From assembly GCA_033856235.1 (NCBI GenBank), contig JAWVFI010000047.1, positions 1 through 64,000 on the forward strand: a stretch of DNA of 64,000 nucleotides, given 5' to 3'. How positions within the stretch are numbered: position 1 is the stretch's first letter; every line of letters begins with the position of its first letter. The position numbers and the translations under genes are program-made. This document shows, piece by piece, positions 1 through 9,003 of the stretch. The DNA is from DASXRU01 sp033856235 (lineage in GTDB: Bacteria; Acidobacteriota; Blastocatellia; Pyrinomonadales; Pyrinomonadaceae). Under the pieces are notes generated by a model that did no database searches, was not told the DNA's origin, and worked only from the letters and a program-made list of their open reading frames with translations.

Positions 1-660
1 GATGACTGGGAAAAGTATTTGGATGTGATGGTTCGTTCGATTGCCGACAATGGCGGCCGTTCATGTATCAATGCGTCAGGAGTGTGGGTTCCTTCCCACG
101 CCAAAGAAATCAGCGAAGCTTTAGCTAAACGACTGGCCCAAATGGCGCCGCGTGCAACTGACGATGAGCTGGCCCAGCTCGCGCCGTTCGCGGATCCGAA
201 CGTTGCCGTCCGCATCTCGCAAATGATCGATCAGGGTCTGACTGAACCCGGGGCCCGCGAAGTGTCGGCGTCATATCGCGACGGTGCGCGCCTGGTCGAG
301 CATCAGGGATGTTCCTATCTCCTTCCCACCATCGTTTTGTGCGAATCGGCGGAGCATCCACTTGCGAACAAGGAATTTCTTTTTCCCTTTGCCAGCGTAG
401 TGCAGGCCAAACAGGAATTGGTTCCCGAGGTGCTGGGGCCAAGTCTCGTGGTCACGGCGATCACCTCGGATCCGAAGCTTATTAATCGGTTAGTTTCCTC
501 ACCCAACGTCGATCGGCTGAACCTCGGGGCCGTGCCCACCAGCCAGATCAGTTGGGACCAACCGCATGAGGGCAACCTCTTCGAACATCTCTACGCGCGG
601 CGTGCGTTTCAAATTTTGGAGTGCGGCGACTCGTCGCCGCTTTCCCCCGCGGCGGCCTGA
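1..660 (+). CDS. Aldehyde dehydrogenase family protein, C-terminal part (5' end outside window)
   Basis: The reading frame is open from base 1, so the N-terminus lies upstream. The visible part resembles the C-terminal half of an NAD(P)-dependent aldehyde dehydrogenase: GGRSCINASGVWVP near the start fits the catalytic-cysteine segment, and the end (GNLFEHLYARRAFQ) fits the oligomerisation tail. These enzymes oxidise aldehydes or acyl semialdehydes in the cytoplasm. The last 14 or so codons (LECGDSSPLSPAAA) are encoded by a palindromic repeat starting near 614, so the native C-terminus has probably been replaced by repeat sequence. The exact substrate cannot be told from this fragment. Confidence 0.75.
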   Translation, partial: DDWEKYLDVMVRSIADNGGRSCINASGVWVPSHAKEISEALAKRLAQMAPRATDDELAQLAPFADPNVAVRISQMIDQGLTEPGAREVSASYRDGARLVEHQGCSYLLPTIVLCESAEHPLANKEFLFPFASVVQAKQELVPEVLGPSLVVTAITSDPKLINRLVSSPNVDRLNLGAVPTSQISWDQPHEGNLFEHLYARRAFQILECGDSSPLSPAAA

Positions 661-726
661 CGCCGCGTTTTTGAGGCTGCGACAAGTCGCAGCCGGCTAA
701 AGCGCTGACAAGTCAGCGCACTCCAA
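614..726. repeat. Family B palindromic repeat (TTTGGAGTGCG...), copy 1
   Basis: The element is bounded by TTTGGAGTGCGGCGAC and GTCAGCGCACTCCAAA and contains nested hairpins. It covers the end of the aldehyde dehydrogenase frame and stops exactly at the ATG of the next gene. Related copies lie at 2895, 38145, 39123 and 41625. Confidence 0.85.
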
Positions 727-2025
727 ATGAAGATTCTTTATCTTACCGGTGGGGCGGGGCAAATGTATTGCGGTAGTTGCCTGCGCGACAACGCGCTCGC
801 GACAGAACTGATTGCGCGCGGCCACGATGTCACCCTGCTGCCCGTTTACACCCCTACCTTGACCGACGAACCAAACGTCAGCGGCGACAAAGTTTTCTTC
901 GGCGGAATCAGTGTTTACCTGGAACAGTATGTGCCCCTGTTTCGCCGCACGCCGCGCTGGCTCGATCAGCTGTGGGATTCAACCTCCATGCTGCAGCTCG
1001 CTTCCAAACGTTCAATTTCAACCAGTCCCAAAATGCTGGGTGAAATGACTGTCTCGATGTTGAAGGGTGAATCGGGATTTCAACGGAAAGAGATAACCAA
1101 ACTGCTGGACTGGCTAAAGGATGAAGGATCTCCGGATGTCATAAGCTTGCCGTACACGCTTTTGCTGGGAATGGCGGGGCCCATCAAGGAAGCCCTGGGC
1201 CGGCCGATTGTTTGCACGCTGCAGGGCGAGGATTTGTTCCTCGACGGTTTACAGGAACCTTATCAAAGCCAGGCCAAAAATCTTATCCGCGAGAATATTC
1301 ACTATGTCGATGCGTTCATCGCGGTCAGCGAGTATTACGGCAGGTTCATGCCGGGCTATCTCGGAATCCCTGCGGAAAAGATCCGCGTGGTGCCGCTGGG
1401 GATTAACCTGAATGGCTTTGAGCCGAAAGTCGAGTCGCGCGTCCGGGAACGTTCGGAGCCTTTCACAGTAGGATTCTTCGCGCGCATTGCACCGGAAAAA
1501 GGACTGCACGTGCTGGCGGAGGCGTATCGCCGCATGCGCCGCAGCGGAGATTTAGCGGGCGCCAGATTGGAAGCCGCGGGTTACCTTGCGCCGGAACATA
1601 AAACGTACCTGGCGGATATCGAGCGCGCGATGAAGGAAGCGGGCCTGGCCGATGAGTTTCATTACCGCGGCGTGCTTGATCGAGAGCAGAAGATCGAATT
1701 CCTAAGGACGCTCGATGTGCTGTCCGTGCCGGCCACCTACGACGAGCCAAAGGGAATGTTTTTGTTGGAGGCGATGGCCTGTGGCGTTCCGCTGGTGCAG
1801 CCGCGTCGTGGAGGGTTCACGGAGATCATTGAAAAGACTTCGAGCGGCCTGCTGGTGGAGCCCGATGATCCGGAGAGTCTGGCCGCGGGAATCCTGAAAC
1901 TTTATCTCGATCCGGCCCTCGCCGGACAACTTGGACAGAACGGATACCAGAAAGTGCGAGAGCATTACAGCGTGGCGCGCATGGCCGACCGTGCGCTTGA
2001 GGCTTATCAGAGTGTTACACATTGA
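727..2025 (+). CDS. Glycosyltransferase family 4 protein
   Basis: This 432-residue protein has the two-Rossmann GT-B layout. The N-terminal GGAGQMYCGSCLRDNALA loop is typical of a GT4 subgroup. The C-terminal donor-sugar site contains EPKGMFLLEAMACGVP with the E-x7-E pattern (about residues 345-353). It probably transfers a sugar from a nucleotide-sugar donor to a glycan or lipid acceptor at the cytoplasmic membrane; the acceptor is unknown. No signal peptide or membrane segment is seen. The ATG follows a family B repeat directly, so no Shine-Dalgarno sequence is visible and a repeat hairpin ends just upstream. The length is normal for the family. Confidence 0.88.
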   Translation: MKILYLTGGAGQMYCGSCLRDNALATELIARGHDVTLLPVYTPTLTDEPNVSGDKVFFGGISVYLEQYVPLFRRTPRWLDQLWDSTSMLQLASKRSISTSPKMLGEMTVSMLKGESGFQRKEITKLLDWLKDEGSPDVISLPYTLLLGMAGPIKEALGRPIVCTLQGEDLFLDGLQEPYQSQAKNLIRENIHYVDAFIAVSEYYGRFMPGYLGIPAEKIRVVPLGINLNGFEPKVESRVRERSEPFTVGFFARIAPEKGLHVLAEAYRRMRRSGDLAGARLEAAGYLAPEHKTYLADIERAMKEAGLADEFHYRGVLDREQKIEFLRTLDVLSVPATYDEPKGMFLLEAMACGVPLVQPRRGGFTEIIEKTSSGLLVEPDDPESLAAGILKLYLDPALAGQLGQNGYQKVREHYSVARMADRALEAYQSVTH

Positions 2026-2045
2026 GGCGGAAGCAGAACGAAATA

Positions 2046-2198
2046 AGCCGCAGATTTACGCAGATAAGAACGGATCAGAATAAGACGGGATAGATGAGAA
2101 GAATAGCTTATACCTTTGACATCATCTTATATGTTTGATTTCTCTTTGTTCTCTCAGCTTTTGTTCTGATCCGTTTTTATCCGCGTTCATCTGCGGCT
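2046..2198. repeat. Inverted repeat of 'GCCGCAGATTTACGCAG' type between genes
   Basis: The left arm (GCCGCAGATTTACGCAGATAAG..., continuing to a CGGATCAGAA word) pairs with a right arm around 2164-2198 (TTCTGATCCG...ATCTGCGGC). The same words recur at 39334-39463, 51495-51603 and 59345-59385, so this is a dispersed intergenic hairpin family. Confidence 0.7.
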
Positions 2199-2217
2199 AA
2201 AAAATTCCTGGAGGTAG

Positions 2218-2889
2218 TTGTTGCTTAAGGTTGAGAACGTTTCCAAAGAGTACCAGACGCCGCGCGGGACGCTGAGCATCGTCAGCGATGTTTCTCTTTC
2301 GCTGGCGCGCGGCGATGCGGTTGCGATCATGGGACCTTCGGGCAGCGGCAAGAGCACCCTTCTCTACATCATGGGCGCCCTCGAGCCACCCAGCAGCGGC
2401 ACCGTGACCCTCGATGGCCAGAATCCCTATCAACTGAGAGACAAAGAGCTGGCCGCCTTCCGTAACAAAGAGATCGGTTTCATTTTCCAGGACCACTGCC
2501 TGTTGCCCCAGTGTTCGGTGATTGAGAATGTGTTAACGCCAACACTGGTAGCCGCCGGAGCGAACGATGGAGTCATGGAGCGAGCAGAGTCGCTGCTCAG
2601 GCACGTAGGCCTTGGCGACAGGTTGGATCATCGCCCCGCCAAACTTTCAGGTGGAGAAAAGCAACGCGTGGCGCTGGCGCGCGCGCTGGTTACCAAACCG
2701 CAGCTTTTGTTGTGTGATGAGCCGACTGGCAATCTCGATCACAAAGCGGCGGAAGTGGTGGCGTCGTTATTACTGGAGCTGCATCAACAGCAGCAAACAA
2801 TTCTGGTGGTGGTAACGCACAGCGCCGAGCTGGCCGCACGCTTTCCGGTGCGCTATGAGCTAATAGATCAGCAACTTCAGCAATTCTGA
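2218..2889 (+). CDS. ABC transporter ATP-binding protein (LolD/MacB type)
   Basis: The 223-residue ATPase has Walker A GPSGSGKST (about 38-46), a Q-loop (IFQDHC), the signature LSGGEKQRVALARAL, Walker B LLLCDEP and an H-loop histidine (VVVTH). It powers the large FtsX/MacB-type permease encoded next, probably for lipoprotein, lipid or peptide movement across the envelope. GGAGG at 2210-2214 sits only 3 nt before the TTG at 2218; the following TTG at 2221 gives better spacing and may be the true start. Length and motifs are complete. Confidence 0.93.
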   Translation: MLLKVENVSKEYQTPRGTLSIVSDVSLSLARGDAVAIMGPSGSGKSTLLYIMGALEPPSSGTVTLDGQNPYQLRDKELAAFRNKEIGFIFQDHCLLPQCSVIENVLTPTLVAAGANDGVMERAESLLRHVGLGDRLDHRPAKLSGGEKQRVALARALVTKPQLLLCDEPTGNLDHKAAEVVASLLLELHQQQQTILVVVTHSAELAARFPVRYELIDQQLQQF

Positions 2890-2894
2890 CAACC

Positions 2895-3026
2895 TTTGGA
2901 GTGCGGCGACCTGTCGCCGCTTTGGTCTGCGGCGGCTTGGCGCCGCATCCCTTTCCTAAGCTGCACTGATAAAGAGGTCGCGACAGGTCGCGACCGGCCA
3001 AAGCGCTGACAGGTCAGCGCACTCCA
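2895..3026. repeat. Family B palindromic repeat, copy 2
   Basis: Bounded by TTTGGAGTGCGGCGACC and GTCAGCGCACTCCA, it fills the whole gap between the ATPase and permease genes and ends 1 nt before the permease ATG. Internal arms form hairpins such as GCGCTGACAGGTCAGCGC. Confidence 0.85.
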
Positions 3027-3027
3027 T

Positions 3028-6000
3028 ATGCGAACCGCTCAACTTGTCAAACGGAATCTGACACATTACTGGCGTAACAATCTCGCCGTGATCTTTGGGG
3101 TGGCGACGGCAGTGGCTGTGCTTGCGGGAGCTTTGCTGGTTGGGGATTCCGTGCGCGCCAGCCTGCGCGACCTGGTTCTGCAGCGATTGGGGAATACGGA
3201 TATGGTGATTACCGCTTCCGGTTTCTTTCGCGAGCAACTGGCCGTCGAATTGCAGAATGACGAGCGTTTTCACCGAGGAGTTTTTGCCGCCGCCTGTCCG
3301 CTCATCGCGGTTGCCGGAACCGTCACCCACGAGCCAAGCAAGCGGACTGCAACGGGCATTCGCGTTTATGGAGTCGATGAGAGGTTTTGGGCGTTTCACT
3401 CCCGCCCGAATGCGGCGCCGCATAACCGCGAAGTCCTGGTAAGCGATAGCCTGGCCCGCGAGCTCAGCACGAGCATTGGCGATGCCCTGGTGTTGCGCAT
3501 CGAGAAACCCTCTGAAATTCCTGCCGAATCGTTGCATAGCCGTAAGGAAGATCTGGGCAGCACCTTGCGGCTCACTGTGCGCGAGACTCTGCCTGCCGCA
3601 GCGCTGGGTGAATTCTCAATCCAACCGCAGCAAACAGGCGTGCGCGCTGTTTTTGTGTCGCTGACCCTTTTGCAAAAAGAAATGGAGCAGCCGGGAAAAG
3701 CCAACCTGCTGCTCGTTTCGCTGGGTTCTGGTCAACAGGCAGCTGGTGCTGACTCGGGAGGAAACACCGCAGCGCTCGCTACGATTTTGAAGGACCGGGC
3801 CCAGTTGGAAGACTTCGGCATCGAACTGAAGTCAGAACCGCCTGCGGTAGCGGGCGGTTTATCAATCTCCACCCGCGCCTTGGATCGGGAGATCAACCGC
3901 CCGCTACCGCAGGCGGTTCTGACTACTGAAAGCAAAGTGATCAGCGATGCGCTGGCAAAGGCGGCTGGCGAGACGGCTAGTAGATTATCGCTGCACACTA
4001 CGCCACTGCTTTCGTATCTCGCCAACAAGATCTACACGGGCAAATTTGAACCCTCAATCCCCTACTCGTTGGTAACCGCAATTGATGAGGAGGAGTTCAA
4101 TACACTGGAAGGCCTCTCGTCTGAGCGATTCCACGACGAGGAACTCTTGAAGGTAGTCAAGCCAATCATTCTCAACGAATGGGCGGCTCGAGATCTGAAA
4201 GTTCGGGTAGGCGATCAAGTTGGAATCGAATACTACCTGTGGGGGGGAGGAGGACAACTCGAAACCAATTCAGCGCATTTTGTGGTATCGGCCGTTGTCC
4301 CAATTGCAGGACTCGCTGCCGATCGAGATTTAGTGCCGGATTATCCCGGGATTTCCGGGGCGGAGAACCTGGCCGATTGGGATCCGCCTTTTCCCGTTGA
4401 TCTGAATCGTGTGCGCAAGCAAGACGAAGATTACTGGCATAAATACCGCACCACTCCTAAAGCATTTATTCCCTTAGAGCAGGGACAGGAACTCTGGCAA
4501 ACGCGTTTTGGTAAACTCACTTCGTTGCGGTTGTCGCCAGCGAACGAACAAACCGTCACTGAATATCGTGCGGCTTTGAAAGCGGCGCTCGATCCCGCGA
4601 GCATGGGGTTCAGTGTTATTGCGGCCCGCCAGCAAGGTGTGGAAGCTTCACGCGGGGCGACAGACTTTGGCGAATACTTTTTGTATTTCAGTTTCTTCCT
4701 CGTGATTGCGGCGCTGTTGTTAACTGCGCTCTTCTTCAAATTAGGAATCGAGCAGCGTCTGCGTGAGATAGGCGTGCTGCAGGCGTTGGGATTTCCCGCC
4801 GCCAAAATCCGCGCTCTCTTTCTGATGGAAGGGACGATGCTGGCTGTGGTCGGCGCGGTGCTTGGTTTGGCGGGCGCCTTGGCCTACGGTTGGTTGATGA
4901 TGTGGGGATTGCGTACGTGGTGGGTCGGCGCGGTGGGCACCACGATGCTGACCCTTCATGTCTCGCCCCTATCGTTGCTACTGGGCGCTGCGGGCGGCGT
5001 GCTGGCCGCCGTGATTTGCATAGTGTGGACGTTGCGCGGCGTGGGAAAAGAATCAACGCGCAGTTTGTTAACCGGGACCATGCGAGAAGGACAGCGGGGA
5101 AGGGACGGAGAAACGAAACGGCGCCTTATTACCTCCCTGCGAATGGCGATCCTGCTGAGCGCGGTTGGCGGCGCGTTATTGATCGGTGCGGCCCTCAATC
5201 TGATTAGCCAGGTGGCGGGGTTCTTTGGCGGCGGTACGCTCCTGCTGGCCGCATTTCTCTGTTACCAGTCAGCCTGGCTGCGAAGCGATCACGGAACTTC
5301 GATTTCCGGCTCAGGATCGTGGTCTATCCTGCGTCTGGGGTTTAGAAATGCCACTTACCGGCCGGGGCGGACCGTGCTCTGCATTGCACTGATTGCTTCG
5401 GCGGCCTTCATTATTGTTTCGGTTGATGCTTTTCGACGCCGAGACAGTCTGGCGGACCGCGAAAAGAAATCGGGAAGTGGCGGATATCCCTTGCTGGCTG
5501 AATCGCTGCTGCCGATAGTCCACGATCCAAATGCAGCTGCCGGGCGCGAGGCGTTGAACCTGGCTAACGACGAGGTGGGGTCACCGCCGGCGGGTGTAAC
5601 ATTCGCGCGCTTCCGCGTGCGGCCCGGCGATGACGCCAGTTGTCTTAATCTCTATCAGCCTCGCAATCCAAAGATCGTGGCGCCGGCAGCCGATTTCATT
5701 CGCGACAATCGTTTCGTCTTTCAAGATTCACTCGCCGCCAGCTCTGAAGAGAAAGAAAATCCATGGTTGCTGCTGAATCGCGTGTTTCCCGATGGCGCGG
5801 TGCCGGTGATCGCCGATGGAAATTCCATGACCTACGTGTTGCACCTGAAGCTGGGTGAGGATTTGGTTTTGCAGGCCGGAGATCATCCGCTGCGGCTGCG
5901 TCTGGTGGGCGCCCTGGCAGACAGCATCTTTCAAAGCGAACTCATCATGGGAGAACAGAATTTCCTGCGTCTCTTTCCGGATCAGGAAGGCTACCGATTT

Positions 6001-6522
6001 TTTCTCATCGATACGCCGCAGTTAGTTTCGCCCGCAGAAACAACGGCACTGGCCGGGCTCCTGGAAGATCGACTCTCAGATTTCGGATTTGATGTGATGC
6101 CGGCGGCTGAGCGTTTGGCAAACTTTCATCGCGTGGAAAACACATATCTTTCCACCTTCCAAATGCTGGGCGGTTTGGGATTGGTTCTGGGGACGCTGGG
6201 AATGGCCGTTGTCTTATTGCGCAACGTGCTCGAGAGAAGGCGGGAGCTGGCGCTGTTGCGGGCCGTCGGTTACAACTCTTCGCACTTCTCCCTCATGGTG
6301 ATTGCGGAGAACGCGTTCCTGCTGGTTTGTGGATTAGTTACTGGCGCGGTGTGCGCGCTGCTGGCGATTGCGCCAGTCTTCTTTTCGCGCGCCGCGCACC
6401 TCCCGAGTATTTCGCTGGGCATGTTGTTGCTTGCGGTATTAATATCCGGGCTGACTGCTTCGATAGTGGCGACCTGGGCAGCGCTGAAGTCGCCTTTGAT
6501 CCCGGCGCTCCGGGCGGAATAG
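3028..6522 (+). CDS. ABC transporter permease, FtsX/MacB type, large two-module form
   Basis: The 1164-residue membrane protein has an N-terminal membrane segment (about 20-40), a large extracytoplasmic region, and two FtsX-like membrane modules. One module is at about 550-690 (YFLYFSFFLVIAALLLTALF, then a REIGVLQALGFP signature); the other is at the C-terminus (LERRRELALLRAVGYN). It should work with the ATPase just upstream. Residues about 268-299 (SEPPAVAGGL ... NRPLPQAVLTT) are encoded by an in-frame 93-nt family A repeat at 3831-3923, which the rest of the family would not be expected to have. The ATG follows family B repeat copy 2 and has no clear ribosome binding site. Confidence 0.9.
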   Translation: MRTAQLVKRNLTHYWRNNLAVIFGVATAVAVLAGALLVGDSVRASLRDLVLQRLGNTDMVITASGFFREQLAVELQNDERFHRGVFAAACPLIAVAGTVTHEPSKRTATGIRVYGVDERFWAFHSRPNAAPHNREVLVSDSLARELSTSIGDALVLRIEKPSEIPAESLHSRKEDLGSTLRLTVRETLPAAALGEFSIQPQQTGVRAVFVSLTLLQKEMEQPGKANLLLVSLGSGQQAAGADSGGNTAALATILKDRAQLEDFGIELKSEPPAVAGGLSISTRALDREINRPLPQAVLTTESKVISDALAKAAGETASRLSLHTTPLLSYLANKIYTGKFEPSIPYSLVTAIDEEEFNTLEGLSSERFHDEELLKVVKPIILNEWAARDLKVRVGDQVGIEYYLWGGGGQLETNSAHFVVSAVVPIAGLAADRDLVPDYPGISGAENLADWDPPFPVDLNRVRKQDEDYWHKYRTTPKAFIPLEQGQELWQTRFGKLTSLRLSPANEQTVTEYRAALKAALDPASMGFSVIAARQQGVEASRGATDFGEYFLYFSFFLVIAALLLTALFFKLGIEQRLREIGVLQALGFPAAKIRALFLMEGTMLAVVGAVLGLAGALAYGWLMMWGLRTWWVGAVGTTMLTLHVSPLSLLLGAAGGVLAAVICIVWTLRGVGKESTRSLLTGTMREGQRGRDGETKRRLITSLRMAILLSAVGGALLIGAALNLISQVAGFFGGGTLLLAAFLCYQSAWLRSDHGTSISGSGSWSILRLGFRNATYRPGRTVLCIALIASAAFIIVSVDAFRRRDSLADREKKSGSGGYPLLAESLLPIVHDPNAAAGREALNLANDEVGSPPAGVTFARFRVRPGDDASCLNLYQPRNPKIVAPAADFIRDNRFVFQDSLAASSEEKENPWLLLNRVFPDGAVPVIADGNSMTYVLHLKLGEDLVLQAGDHPLRLRLVGALADSIFQSELIMGEQNFLRLFPDQEGYRFFLIDTPQLVSPAETTALAGLLEDRLSDFGFDVMPAAERLANFHRVENTYLSTFQMLGGLGLVLGTLGMAVVLLRNVLERRRELALLRAVGYNSSHFSLMVIAENAFLLVCGLVTGAVCALLAIAPVFFSRAAHLPSISLGMLLLAVLISGLTASIVATWAALKSPLIPALRAE
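3831..3923. repeat. Family A 93-nt palindromic repeat inserted in frame in the permease gene
   Basis: The termini GTCAGAACCGCCTGCGGTAG and its reverse complement are identical to copies at 20660, 21144 and 22800. It is exactly 93 nt (31 codons) and has no stop in the permease frame, so the host gene stays open. Confidence 0.92.
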
Positions 6523-6529
6523 GAGAAAC

Positions 6530-6883
6530 GTGGATAAGGAACAATTAACCAAACTAAAAGTCAGATCGGGATCGTTCGAATTAAGGTTCGAGGGAAGCGA
6601 GGCTTTCCTTCGGTCCGAGGTACCCAAGTTGGTTAAGGCTGTAAATGATCTACATGCCTCCAGTGTAAGCGTCGCCGCCGGGATCCTGAAGAAAGACCTG
6701 GAAAAGTCGCTTCAATCCAGAGCTGACCTTGATAAAGAGATCGAAGGCCTCAAAAATAATCTGGATTCGATGAGCGAGTTGGGCGAAACGGAAAGTCTGA
6801 GATTGCAGATGGCAATGGAGCGCGTCAGCAAGGCGATGACTGCGTTGTCCAACGTGCTAAAAAAAAATGAGCGATACCGCTAG
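6530..6883 (+). CDS. Small coiled-coil protein, function unknown
   Basis: The 117-residue soluble protein starts at a GTG 8 nt after the permease stop, preceded by GGAGA. Residues about 45-110 are rich in heptad-like L/K/E (KKDLEKSLQSRADLDKEI and following) and should form a coiled coil. The N-terminal part (KVRSGSFELRFEGSEAFLRS) looks like a small beta unit. Its position suggests co-transcription with the ABC transporter, perhaps as an accessory. I do not recognise a named family. Confidence 0.7.
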   Translation: MDKEQLTKLKVRSGSFELRFEGSEAFLRSEVPKLVKAVNDLHASSVSVAAGILKKDLEKSLQSRADLDKEIEGLKNNLDSMSELGETESLRLQMAMERVSKAMTALSNVLKKNERYR

Positions 6884-7283
6884 TGGCATAGTGCAAAACT
6901 TGAAGTAGGGTGCAGGCTCGCGAATTCTCGGGGGGTGGGTCAGTTTGAAAATCTCATTAGCACCTGACTTCAGTCAGGTGTTCATAGTCGAGCCTTGATG
7001 CTTAACCGTTTCAACGGCCAGGTATTCATTCGCACGGCGACCAATTTGTATTGCATTGGTAAGAAGTAAGGCGGATCAGAAGTGCGTTGGATTCGCGGCT
7101 TGGCCGCCGCACAGTGCGGAAAGGCTCTGCCTTTACGAATGGTTGAAAATAATTTATGAGGCTGCGCCTCAGAGTGGAGGCGTAGCCTCCTTAACTAAGA
7201 AACGGTTGAAACTGTAAGGCAGAGCCTTACCGCACTGTGCGGCGGCAAGCCGCAGCGGTGTTGCTCAAGTGGAGATTGCCATC
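6884..7283. other. Intergenic region with hairpins, no gene seen
   Basis: It holds a perfect short palindrome CACCTGACTTCAGTCAGGTG at 6961-6980 and a larger inverted repeat at 7095-7253. No open frame or RNA gene is supported. Confidence 0.6.
7095..7253. repeat. Family D-like inverted repeat (GCGGAAAGGC words)
   Basis: The left arm GCGGCTTGGCCGCCGCAC, followed by GGCTCTGCCTTTAC, pairs with the right arm GTAAGGCAGAGCCTTACC, followed by a GCGGCGGCAAGCCGC end. The words resemble the repeats at 25924 and 32449. Confidence 0.65.
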
Positions 7284-8975
7284 ATGAAGTCCTTGCGACC
7301 AGAACTTAAAAAATATTCTTTGTTGGGTGTCCTGATTGCGACGCTTGCCGCTACTGCGAGCGCCCAGACATCTCAACTGGGTAATGTGAAGTTCGAAACT
7401 TCCGGCTCGGAAAAAGCCCAACAACACTTTCTGCGCGGCTTGGCGGCGCTGCATTCGTTTTGGTACGAGGAGGCGCTGGAAGCGTTTCGCGAATCTACCA
7501 AAGCCGAGCCGGACTTCATGATTGGATACTGGGGCGAAGCGATGGCCCAAAACCACCCGCTCTGGTCCGAGCAGGATACCGCCGCCGCCCGCCAGGTGAT
7601 CGCCAGGATTAAGGACACACCGAAGCTCACCGCGCGCGAGCGCGCGTATCTGGAAGCGGTGAAGCTGCTTTACGGTGAGGGCGACAAACGGGCGCGTGAT
7701 GCGGCGTACTCGGCGGCCATGGAAAAAATCTATCGCGATTATCCCGCCGATTTGGACGCGGCCGCTTTTTATTCACTATCGCTTCTGGGACTGGTGCGGT
7801 TGGATGAGAAGAGTTATCGCTTGCAGGCGCGTGCCGGCGCGATCGCCCTGGAGGTTTACCGCCAAAACCCGGACCATCCCGGCGCGGCCCATTACATCAT
7901 TCACGCCTTCGACGATCCGGAACACGCGATTCTGGCGCTGCCCGCCGCACGCCGCTACGCGAGCATTGCTCCCGAAGCGCACCATGCGCGTCACATGCCT
8001 GCGCACATCTTTCTGCAACTGGGGATGTGGCCGGAGGCCGCGGCCTCGAACGAATCCGCCTGGGAAGCGTCGGATGCCTGGATGAAACGCAAGAACCTTT
8101 CCATTGGAGTGCGCGATTATCACAGTCTGCATTGGTTGCTGTACGTCTATCTGCAGCAAGGCCGTTATGCGAAAGCGGAAGAGTTGCTGGCGCTGATGAA
8201 GAAGACGATGTCGGAATCTGCTTACGAGAACAAACTGCGGCCCGGCTATTACGAGAACAACTACGCCAACATGGCGTCTGCGTTTGTGGTGGAAACAGAA
8301 AGATGGGACCTGGCCGCCAAATATTTTTTGCCGTCGGCTGTTGAGGAAAAGCTGGCGGCGGCGGAGCCAAGCACGCAGGCGATGGGCGGCCACTCAGGCC
8401 ACGGTGGTATGCCGGCAGCGTCAAGCGATGGGCCGGTAGTGGTGCGGGCCTCCAATCGAAACCAGACGCTGCCCTGGTTCACGCGCGGACTGGCGAGCGC
8501 GGTCAGCGGCACCGCCGGAATTGAGGAAAGCCTCGCAGGGTTAAGAGCCATTCCTCGCGCGAACGGTTCCGCAAACGCAATTCTGGGGATCAGGGAATTG
8601 GAGATTTCTGCGGTCGCGGCCTCGATGAAAAAGGAGCATGACCGGGCGATTGAATTGATGAAGCAGGCTACAGTTTTGGAAGAAGCAATGGGGCCGCCAT
8701 CGGGGCCGCCCGGAATCATTAAGCCTTCGCATGAGCTGCTGGGCGAGATCCTGCTGCGCGCCGGGAAACCTGAGGCGGCGGCGGAAATGTTCCAGGTCGC
8801 CTTATTGCGCCAACCTAACCGCGCCCGATCTTTGCTGGGCGCGGCGCGCGCTGCAGTCGCCAGCGGCAACAAAGCTGCTGCGCGATCCTTTTACACTACG
8901 CTGTTGGAGCAATGGCAGCAGGCTGATGAAGGATTGCCGGAGTTGCGTGAGGTTCGAGCTTACTTGAAGCAGTGA
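7284..8975 (+). CDS. Secreted tetratricopeptide-repeat protein
   Basis: About 563 residues. The ATG at 7284 is preferred over an upstream in-frame GTG at 7269 because it gives a clean signal peptide (basic MKSLRPELKKY, hydrophobic core, cleavage near SAQTS). TPR-like helices follow: FWYEEALEAFRESTKAEPDF near residues 57-76 and later repeats at 440-560 (PEAAAEMFQVALLRQPNRARS). A histidine-rich central segment (HPGAAHYIIHAFDDPEHA, HHARHMPAHIF) recalls a TPR family seen in Acidobacteria and related soil bacteria, but its role is unknown. It is probably periplasmic. It sits alone on the + strand, facing a small convergent gene. Confidence 0.82.
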   Translation: MKSLRPELKKYSLLGVLIATLAATASAQTSQLGNVKFETSGSEKAQQHFLRGLAALHSFWYEEALEAFRESTKAEPDFMIGYWGEAMAQNHPLWSEQDTAAARQVIARIKDTPKLTARERAYLEAVKLLYGEGDKRARDAAYSAAMEKIYRDYPADLDAAAFYSLSLLGLVRLDEKSYRLQARAGAIALEVYRQNPDHPGAAHYIIHAFDDPEHAILALPAARRYASIAPEAHHARHMPAHIFLQLGMWPEAAASNESAWEASDAWMKRKNLSIGVRDYHSLHWLLYVYLQQGRYAKAEELLALMKKTMSESAYENKLRPGYYENNYANMASAFVVETERWDLAAKYFLPSAVEEKLAAAEPSTQAMGGHSGHGGMPAASSDGPVVVRASNRNQTLPWFTRGLASAVSGTAGIEESLAGLRAIPRANGSANAILGIRELEISAVAASMKKEHDRAIELMKQATVLEEAMGPPSGPPGIIKPSHELLGEILLRAGKPEAAAEMFQVALLRQPNRARSLLGAARAAVASGNKAAARSFYTTLLEQWQQADEGLPELREVRAYLKQ

Positions 8976-9003
8976 ACCCTGAATGTCCTGCCTTCCAATA
9001 TTA

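Noticed and set aside
7776..8872. Several open frames of about 200 codons antisense to the TPR gene
   Set aside because: They overlap one another and the clear TPR gene, and show only low-complexity basic sequence.
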